From an uncultured Dysosmobacter sp. (GTDB taxonomy: Bacteria > Bacillota > Clostridia > Oscillospirales > Oscillospiraceae): a stretch of 10,721 nucleotides of DNA. Where the stretch lies: positions 1 to 10,721 of the forward strand of contig CAKTSC010000035.1 of assembly GCA_934597465.1 (NCBI GenBank), written 5' to 3'. A program made the position numbers and the translations under genes. The notes below the pieces were generated by a model. The model did not search any database and was not told the DNA's origin. It saw only the letters and a list, made by a program, of their open reading frames with translations. Of the stretch, positions 1-4,598 are shown one piece after another (within the stretch, counting starts at the first letter, position 1; each line of letters opens with the position of its first letter).

Positions 1-862
1 CGGTGAAGAACTTGCTGCCGTCCAGGAAGTCATAGAGGATGGCGGCCTTCTCCTCGTTGCGCTTGGCCATGGCCTCCAGGCCGCCGTTCTTCAGCAGGTA
101 CTTGAAGACCTTGCCGCAGCAGTAGATGGCCCAGCAGTTGGGGGTGTTGTAGAGGGAGTCGTTGTCCGCGTGGGTCTTGTAGCTGAGATAGGTGGGCACG
201 AACTCCGGCAGATCCTCCCGCAGGAGATCCTCCCGGATGATGACCACGGCCATACCGGCGGGGCCCACGTTCTTCTGCACGCCGGCCCAGATGAGGCCGT
301 AGTCCGCCACGTTGCAGGGGCGGGAGAGGAACATGGAGCTCTGGTCGGAGACCAGGATCTTGCCCTTGGTGTTGGGCAGGGTGTGATAGGTGGTGCCGTT
401 GATGGTCTCGTTCTCGCAGATGTAGACGTAGTCGGCGTTCTCCGGGATGTCCAGATCGGAGCAGTCGGGGATGTAGGAGAAGTTCTTATCGGCGGAGGAG
501 GCCACGATCTTCACCTCGCCGTACTTCTTGGCCTCCTTGATGGCCTTCTTGCTCCAGGCGCCGGTCTCCACATAGCAGGCCACGCCGTTTTTCATCAGGT
601 TCATGGGGACCATGGCGAACTGCACGGTGCCGCCGCCCTGCACGAAGAGCACCTTGTAGTTCTCGGGAATGCCCATCAGCTCCCGGAGGTCGGCCTCGGC
701 CTCGTCCCGGATCTGCTGGAAGACCTTGGAGCGGTGGCTCATCTCCATGACGCTCATGCCGCTGCCCTGGTAGTTCATGACCTCCGCCGCGATCTCCTCC
801 AGAACGGCCTCCGGCATCATGGCGGGGCCGGCGGAGAAGTTGTAGGTGCGACCGTACTTCAT
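1..862 (-). CDS. serC: Phosphoserine aminotransferase (C-terminus cut off by window edge)
   Basis: PLP enzyme of serine biosynthesis that interconverts 3-phosphohydroxypyruvate plus glutamate with phosphoserine plus 2-oxoglutarate in the cytosol; in many bacteria it also serves pyridoxal phosphate synthesis. The N-terminus reads MKYGRTYNFSAGPAMMPEAV, the class V aminotransferase/SerC opening. Further motifs are QGGGTVQF at about 75-82, ETGAW with the probable PLP-stacking Trp103, the cofactor Asp173 in VSDQSS, SRP at 180-182, and the Schiff-base lysine K197 in QKNVGPAG. 287 residues are visible of the roughly 360 usual for the family, so the last 70 or so lie left of the window. ATG at 862 is supported by AGGAGG about 7 bases upstream. 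The gene is divergent from the E2-like gene and has its own promoter. All visible key residues are intact. A serA gene downstream would be typical but lies outside the window. Confidence 0.97.
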   Translation of the reverse strand, partial: MKYGRTYNFSAGPAMMPEAVLEEIAAEVMNYQGSGMSVMEMSHRSKVFQQIRDEAEADLRELMGIPENYKVLFVQGGGTVQFAMVPMNLMKNGVACYVETGAWSKKAIKEAKKYGEVKIVASSADKNFSYIPDCSDLDIPENADYVYICENETINGTTYHTLPNTKGKILVSDQSSMFLSRPCNVADYGLIWAGVQKNVGPAGMAVVIIREDLLREDLPEFVPTYLSYKTHADNDSLYNTPNCWAIYCCGKVFKYLLKNGGLEAMAKRNEEKAAILYDFLDGSKFFT

Positions 863-951
863 ACTCTTTACCTCCTGTTGTTTTCCTCTTTTTGGTGGGT
901 TGGATAGGGGTCCTTTCCCCGCGAACTGCATAAGCGGGATATCACAGCTCC

Positions 952-980
952 AGTATACGACAAGAGCGCCGCAGAATCAA
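952..980 (-). promoter_or_regulatory. Sigma-A-type promoter for serC
   Basis: On the minus strand, -35 TTGATT (980-975), a 17-base spacer and -10 TATACT (957-952). Transcription should start near 945, leaving a leader of about 83 bases before the serC ATG. That is too short for a T-box, and none is seen. A phased A7T5 tract at 1000-1011 lies just upstream of the -35 and could act as an UP-like or curved element. Both hexamers and spacing were read directly; activity is inferred. Confidence 0.75.
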
Positions 981-1119
981 CCGAAATCGGAGTGGATGCA
1001 AAAAAATTTTTATCCCCCTGAAAAAACGTCAGGATGCCGGAAACGCGCCATACCTTCCGTCTCCGGCGGCGAAAACCGGGAAAACGGGAAAGTTCCGGGG
1101 AAATATAAGGGATTTTAAG

Positions 1120-1148
1120 TTGCAATCCCGGAAAAAAGCGGATATAAT
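1120..1148 (+). promoter_or_regulatory. Sigma-A-type promoter for the E2-like/CLC unit
   Basis: -35 TTGCAA (1120-1125), a 17-base spacer and a perfect -10 TATAAT (1143-1148). The start should fall near 1155, giving a leader of about 77 bases. This is one of the best promoters in the window and lies back to back with the serC promoter, with about 140 bases between the two -35 boxes. Confidence 0.82.
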
Positions 1149-1163
1149 CACAGAGGATCGGAA

Positions 1164-1185
1164 TTAACGATTTCTTAACAATTTC
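1164..1185 (+). repeat. Tandem 11-base repeat in the 5' leader
   Basis: Two adjacent copies of TTAACRATTTC (1164-1174 and 1175-1185), differing at one base, sit about 10-30 bases after the predicted start of transcription. A further AATTTCC follows at 1191-1197. One 11-base period is close to one helical turn, so a repressor operator is possible. The repeat is seen; the operator role is a guess. Confidence 0.5.
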
Positions 1186-1196
1186 CACCGAATTTC

Positions 1197-1213
1197 CGGG
1201 CAAACCTTGCCCG
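1197..1213 (+). promoter_or_regulatory. Small hairpin directly before the ribosome site of the E2-like gene
   Basis: CGGGCAA (1197-1203), loop ACC, TTGCCCG (1207-1213): a perfect 7-bp stem. It abuts the purine-rich ribosome site at about 1213-1225 that precedes the ATG at 1232. It could affect ribosome access. No T-run follows, so it is not a terminator. Confidence 0.45.
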
Positions 1214-1231
1214 AGGGAGAGAGGATACCGC

Positions 1232-2089
1232 ATGAGACCGGACGGAACCAGAGTAAAGGGCCTTTCCGCCGTGGTGCAGGCGCTGCCCTACGTCATGCCC
1301 AAGCGCTACGATGCCCAGAATATGACCACCGAGACTGCGGATGAGGACGTCATCCGCAAGTACATCCGGGAGAAGCGCCGGGAGGGCCGGGGCGTCACCC
1401 ACATGAGCCTGCTGATCGCCGCCTACTACCGGGCCTTCCTGCAGCACCCCAAGGTGAACTACTTCATCATGAACAGCAAGATCTACAAAAGAAACCACTT
1501 CTGCGTCAGCTTCGTGATGCTGAAGACCCGGGCGGACGGCACCCCGGACGAGACCGTCCTCAAGATCTTCCTGGAACCCACGGACGATGTCTTCTCCATC
1601 ACGGAGAAGATCCGCGCCGCCATCGACTGCAACGCCCGGAAGGAGCACAATAACGCCACAGACCGCTTCGTGAACGTGGCCTTCTCCGTGCCGGGCCTTG
1701 CCTGGCTCATTTTCCGGGGGGCCTACCTCATGGACAGGCTCGGCATCCTGCCCCGGAAGGTCATCGACCTGAGCCCCTTCCACACCAGCCTCTTCATCAC
1801 CAACCTGGCCTCTATCAAGACCCGCTCCATCTACCACCACTGCTATGAGTTCGGCACCACCAGCGTCTTCGTCTGCATGGGCAAGCCCGAGGTGGCCTTC
1901 GGCCGGGAGCCCGGCAAGCGGAAGAAGGCCCTGCCCCTCGGCATCGTCATGGACGAGCGCATCTGCACCGGGGTGGAGTACGCCCGCTTCGCCGTGACGC
2001 TGCGCCAGCTCCTGGCCCATCCCGAGCGGCTGGAGGGCCCGGCGGAAACCGTCTCCGCCCCCGCCCAGGGCGGGGAGGAGCAGGACTGA
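1232..2089 (+). CDS. Stand-alone 2-oxoacid dehydrogenase E2-like acyltransferase-fold protein, active-site residues replaced
   Basis: 285 residues. The C-terminal segment LPLGIVMDERICTGVEYARF (235-254 region) matches the E2/chloramphenicol acetyltransferase catalytic motif DHRxxDG followed by an amphipathic helix. The stretch at about 186-219 (TSLFITNLASI then TTSVFVCMGKPE) matches the E2 strand pair that normally reads T-x-S-N-x-G and later a G-x-I strand. There is no lipoyl domain or E1/E3-binding domain, so only the catalytic-domain fold is present. The catalytic His of DHRxxDG is Glu242 here and the Asp of the motif is Thr246. That makes ordinary CoA-dependent acyl transfer unlikely by the known mechanism. 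The start at 1232 follows a GAGGGAGAGAGGA ribosome site. The gene heads a unit with the CLC gene, 2 bases apart. Family assignment is fairly sure; the function is unknown. Confidence 0.85.
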   Translation: MRPDGTRVKGLSAVVQALPYVMPKRYDAQNMTTETADEDVIRKYIREKRREGRGVTHMSLLIAAYYRAFLQHPKVNYFIMNSKIYKRNHFCVSFVMLKTRADGTPDETVLKIFLEPTDDVFSITEKIRAAIDCNARKEHNNATDRFVNVAFSVPGLAWLIFRGAYLMDRLGILPRKVIDLSPFHTSLFITNLASIKTRSIYHHCYEFGTTSVFVCMGKPEVAFGREPGKRKKALPLGIVMDERICTGVEYARFAVTLRQLLAHPERLEGPAETVSAPAQGGEEQD

Positions 2090-2091
2090 GC

Positions 2092-3402
2092 ATGGAGACC
2101 TCCCTGCGCCATTGGCTGCAAAAGGCCTGGCTCTACCTGCGGGCCCTTCTCAAGTGGCTGGCTCTCGCGGCGGTGACGGGCCTTGCCTGCGGCCTCATCG
2201 GCACCGCCTTCCATAAGGGCATCGACTGCGTGACGGAGCTCCGCCTGGGCAATCCCTGGCTTCTATGGCTGCTGCCCGTGGCGGGCCTTGCCATTGCGGG
2301 CTTCTATCATCTCACGAAAACCGAGGGCAAGGGCACGGACGATGTCATCGACGCCGTCCACGCCGGAAAGCCCCTCCCCATCCTGCTGCTGCCCGCCATC
2401 TTCCTCGGCACGGTGCTGACCCACCTCTGCGGCGGCAGCTCCGGCCGGGAGGGCGCCGCCCTCCAGATGGGCGGCACCATCGGCTACCACACCGGGCGGC
2501 TCTTCCGCCTGGACGACCGGGATCTGCGGACGGCCACCCTCTGCGGCATGGCGGCCTTCTTCTCCGCCCTCTTCGGCACGCCCCTGGCTGCCACCATGTT
2601 CTCCATCATGGTCATCAGCGTGGGGGTCTTCTACCACGTGGCCTTCGTGCCCTGCTTCACCGCCTCCGTGGTGGCCTATGGGGTCTCCCTCCTCCTGGGG
2701 GTGGCCCCCACCCGCTTCCGCGTCACAGTGCCGGAGATCGATCCCTGGCTCATGGTGCGGGTGGCGCTGCTGGCGGCCCTCTGCGCCCTGGTCTCCGTCC
2801 TCTTCTGCAATGCCCTCCACGCGGTGGGATCCCAATACCGCAAGCGTATCCCCAATCCCTATCTCCGGGCCGCCGTGGGCGGGATTCTCGTCATCGCGCT
2901 GACCTATCTCTCCGGCAGCGGGGACTATAACGGCGCGGGCATGGACATCGTCCGCGCCGCCGTGGAGCAGGGCTGGGCCCATCCCACGGCCTTCCTCTGG
3001 AAGATCGGCCTCACCGCCCTGACCCTGGGCGCGGGCTTCAAGGGCGGCGAGGTGGTGCCCTCCTTCTTCATCGGGGCCACCTTCGGCTGCGTGATGGGGC
3101 CGCTCCTGGGCCTTCCCGCGGGCTTCAGCGCCGCCATTGGCCTGGTCGCCGTCTTCTGCGGCTGCGTCAACTGCCCCACGGCCTCCATCTTCCTGGCGGT
3201 GGAGCTCTTCGGCGCCGGGGGCCTGCTGGCCTTTGCCCTGGCCTGCGGCATCAGCTACATGCTCTCCGGCTACACCGGGCTCTACTCCAGCCAGACCATC
3301 CTCTACTCCAAGCTGAAGGCCCAGTACATCAACGTCCACACCAACCACTTCCACGCCGACGAGACCCCGCCGCCTCCGCCGGTGCCGGGGAAGAAGGAAT
3401 AA
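2092..3402 (+). CDS. CLC-family anion channel/antiporter, resembling the CLC-F (fluoride/proton) clade
   Basis: 436-residue polytopic membrane protein with about ten hydrophobic segments between residues 20 and 405. Diagnostic CLC elements are GGSSGREGAALQMGG (114-128) holding the gating glutamate E120, GFKGGEVVPSFFIGA (315-329) in place of the chloride-type GxFxP, and GYTGLYSS (393-400) with a candidate pore Tyr398. The usual chloride-type GSGIP is replaced by GKGTDDVI (79-86). The GGE and LYSS forms are what I recall for fluoride-type CLCs, with E320 and Y398 where that clade has a Glu and a Tyr. The Met and Thr recalled as fluoride ligands in that clade appear to be Gly/Thr at 81-82 and Val322. 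Substrate is therefore uncertain. The C-terminus is a short tail with a proline run and no CBS domains. The start follows GGGGAGGAG, which lies within the end of the E2-like gene, so translation of the two is probably coupled. A terminator follows. Confidence 0.92.
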   Translation: METSLRHWLQKAWLYLRALLKWLALAAVTGLACGLIGTAFHKGIDCVTELRLGNPWLLWLLPVAGLAIAGFYHLTKTEGKGTDDVIDAVHAGKPLPILLLPAIFLGTVLTHLCGGSSGREGAALQMGGTIGYHTGRLFRLDDRDLRTATLCGMAAFFSALFGTPLAATMFSIMVISVGVFYHVAFVPCFTASVVAYGVSLLLGVAPTRFRVTVPEIDPWLMVRVALLAALCALVSVLFCNALHAVGSQYRKRIPNPYLRAAVGGILVIALTYLSGSGDYNGAGMDIVRAAVEQGWAHPTAFLWKIGLTALTLGAGFKGGEVVPSFFIGATFGCVMGPLLGLPAGFSAAIGLVAVFCGCVNCPTASIFLAVELFGAGGLLAFALACGISYMLSGYTGLYSSQTILYSKLKAQYINVHTNHFHADETPPPPPVPGKKE

Positions 3403-3423
3403 GCCCGCCCCCATCCGGGAAAA

Positions 3424-3463
3424 CTCCCTCCTGCTGAACGCAACGGGAGGGAGCTTCTTTTTC
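3424..3463 (+). terminator. Rho-independent terminator after the CLC gene
   Basis: CTCCCTCC (3424-3431) pairs with GGAGGGAG (3446-3453), extendable by a G-T and a G-C pair to 10 bp, followed by CTTCTTTTT. It ends 20 bases before the DUF421 gene, leaving no room for a full promoter there, so the DUF421 gene may depend on read-through or on an internal promoter in the CLC gene. Confidence 0.8.
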
Positions 3464-3482
3464 CCTCCGGAAGGGAGCGGAA

Positions 3483-4193
3483 ATGGACATCCTCCGATCT
3501 TTGGGCGGGACGGCGCTGGCGACCCTGGTCTCCCTCGCCGTCATGTTCCTGCTCACAAAGCTCATGGGCAATAAGCAGGTCTCCCAGATGACACTCTTTG
3601 ACTACGTGGTGGGCATCACCATCGGCTCCATCGCGGCGGAGCTGGCCACGGAGCTGGAAAACCCCCAGCAGCCCCTTCTCGCCATGCTCCTCTGGGGCCT
3701 TGCCGCCTGGGGCATCTCGATCCTGGGCAACAAGTCCCTCCGGGCCCGGGCCTTCCTCTCCGGCAAGCCCCTGGTGCTGCTGGATCAGGGCGTTATCCGC
3801 CGGGACAACCTGAAGCGGGCCCGGCTGGATCTCAACGAGTTCCTCACCTACTGCCGCATCGCGGGCTACTTCGACCTCAATGACATCCAGACGGCGGTGC
3901 TGGAGCACAACGGCTCCGTCAGCTTCCTGCCCAAGGAGACCGCCCGCCCCGCCACCCCGGAGGATCTGGATCTCAAGCCCAGCCAGTCCCTCCTCCAGAT
4001 CCCCTTCATCCTGGATGGCCGCCTCCTGCCGGAGAACATCCGCCGCTCCGGCAAGGAGACCGCCTGGGTGCACCGGGCCCTGCTGCGCCAGGGCTTCCGG
4101 GACGAGGGCGAGGTGCTCCTGGCCCTCTGGGACGGCAGCGAGAAGCTGACGGTCTTCCCCCTGTCCGTCCCGCCGGAGCGCCGGAACCCCTGA
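3483..4193 (+). CDS. DUF421/YetF-family membrane protein
   Basis: 236 residues. Three hydrophobic segments at about 8-27, 38-56 and 66-82 are followed by a soluble domain of about 150 residues, the layout of the YetF/DUF421 family. Family-like motifs are LMGNKQVSQMTLFDYVVGIT (27-46), where a G(R/K)+-x-S-x-M-T-x-F-D block is typical, then GSIAAE, GKPLVLLDQGVI (94-105) and RPATPEDL (155-162). The C-terminal domain faces the cytosol in the family model. The molecular role is not established; some Bacillus paralogues are linked to spore germination and membrane stress. The ribosome site is AAGGGAG at 3471-3477. No convincing promoter lies between the upstream terminator and the ATG. Nothing appears broken. 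Confidence 0.93.
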   Translation: MDILRSLGGTALATLVSLAVMFLLTKLMGNKQVSQMTLFDYVVGITIGSIAAELATELENPQQPLLAMLLWGLAAWGISILGNKSLRARAFLSGKPLVLLDQGVIRRDNLKRARLDLNEFLTYCRIAGYFDLNDIQTAVLEHNGSVSFLPKETARPATPEDLDLKPSQSLLQIPFILDGRLLPENIRRSGKETAWVHRALLRQGFRDEGEVLLALWDGSEKLTVFPLSVPPERRNP

Positions 4194-4215
4194 GCCGCCG
4201 CCGCATATCCTGGCA

Positions 4216-4251
4216 GGGGAGGGGAGCGCCCCGGGATCGCGCCCCCTCCTC
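4216..4251 (+). repeat. Strong GC stem-loop downstream of the DUF421 gene
   Basis: GGAGGGG-A-GCGC (4218-4229) pairs with GCGCCCCCTCC (4239-4249) with only one bulged A; two more pairs (one G-T) extend it at the base. The loop is CCCGGGATC. No T-run follows, so it does not look like an intrinsic terminator. It could be an RNA 3'-end stabiliser or processing element. Confidence 0.6.
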
Positions 4252-4283
4252 CCGGGCCGGGGACAGCCGCGCCCGGGGCATCC

Positions 4284-4301
4284 GCCGGGCCAAGGCCCGG
4301 C
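4284..4301 (+). repeat. GC palindrome ahead of the 67-residue gene
   Basis: GCCGGGCC-AA-GGCCCGGC, an 8-bp perfect inverted repeat, ends 4 bases before the ribosome site GGGGAGGGAGA (4306-4316) of the small gene. It may fold in mRNA and influence translation, or be a protein-binding palindrome. Confidence 0.55.
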
Positions 4302-4305
4302 ATCC

Positions 4306-4323
4306 GGGGAGGGAGACGCCTTG
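4306..4323 (+). promoter_or_regulatory. Ribosome site setting a TTG start for the small gene
   Basis: GGGGAGGGAGA at 4306-4316 followed by a 4-base gap (the core GGAGG lies about 7-9 bases away) and TTG at 4321. No ATG or GTG in the frame lies at a better distance, and later in-frame ATGs have no comparable site, so TTG is the likely start. Confidence 0.65.
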
Positions 4324-4524
4324 CCCACGGAGATCTCTGAGCGCGCCCGTCCCTGCGAGCTGGCTCTGCCCACCGCCGTCAGCACCCTGGCGGCGGCCAT
4401 GGCCCGGTGCCTCAGCGACCGGGAGCTCTCCCTGGCGGCGGCCATCCTCACCCAGTTGGGGGACACCCTGGCCACCATCGCCGTGCAGCGGAGCCTCTCC
4501 GGCGGAGAGACGGGAAGCGCGTGA
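4321..4524 (+). CDS. 67-residue small protein, clostridial family (DUF6774-like)
   Basis: The product begins at a TTG codon and is 67 residues long. The middle (about 16-56) is a run of alanine- and leucine-rich amphipathic helix: AAAMARCLSDRELSLAAAIL, then TQLGDTLATIAVQRSL. The pattern LSDxELxLxAAxxTQLGDTLATI is one I associate with a small uncharacterised clostridial family, DUF6774 if memory is right; no function is known. Charged residues interrupt the helix, so a membrane helix is less likely than a soluble helical hairpin. It lies 127 bases after the DUF421 gene, separated by two stem-loops, and its stop is inside 2 bases of a strong terminator. Good ribosome site, terminator and conserved-looking motif support a real gene; the family name is tentative. 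Confidence 0.72.
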   Translation: MPTEISERARPCELALPTAVSTLAAAMARCLSDRELSLAAAILTQLGDTLATIAVQRSLSGGETGSA

Positions 4525-4525
4525 A

Positions 4526-4565
4526 AACGCCCGGCGGGACAAGCGTCCCGCCGGGCGTTCTTCCG
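4526..4565 (+). terminator. 15-bp terminator between convergent genes
   Basis: AACGCCCGGCGGGAC (4526-4540), loop AAGC, GTCCCGCCGGGCGTT (4545-4559): a perfect 15-bp stem followed by CTTCC. On the minus strand it is followed by TTTTC, so it can probably also end the GT4-CsaB transcript, whose stop codon lies about 40 bases away. Confidence 0.88.
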
Positions 4566-4598
4566 TGTTTGGCTGTTCTGCAAAAAGTGGGTTCGCCC

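Noticed and set aside
170..907. 245-codon plus-strand frame opposite serC
   Set aside because: His/Gly/Leu-rich shadow of a clear serC gene.
863..945. T-box or other amino-acid riboswitch ahead of serC
   Set aside because: The leader is only about 83 bases and contains no T-box motif or terminator/antiterminator pair.
1149..1231. Fluoride riboswitch ahead of the unit that contains the CLC gene
   Set aside because: The leader shows only a tandem repeat and a 7-bp hairpin; the fluoride aptamer's conserved segments were not found, and the CLC gene itself has no separate leader.
2263..3414. 383-codon minus-strand frame opposite the CLC gene
   Set aside because: Low-complexity Gly/His/Ala/Glu product, no ribosome site, and the opposite strand encodes an unmistakable CLC protein.
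3303..4583. Long minus-strand frame opposite DUF421 and the small gene
   Set aside because: Low-complexity shadow crossing a terminator and two gene ends on the other strand, with no ribosome site.
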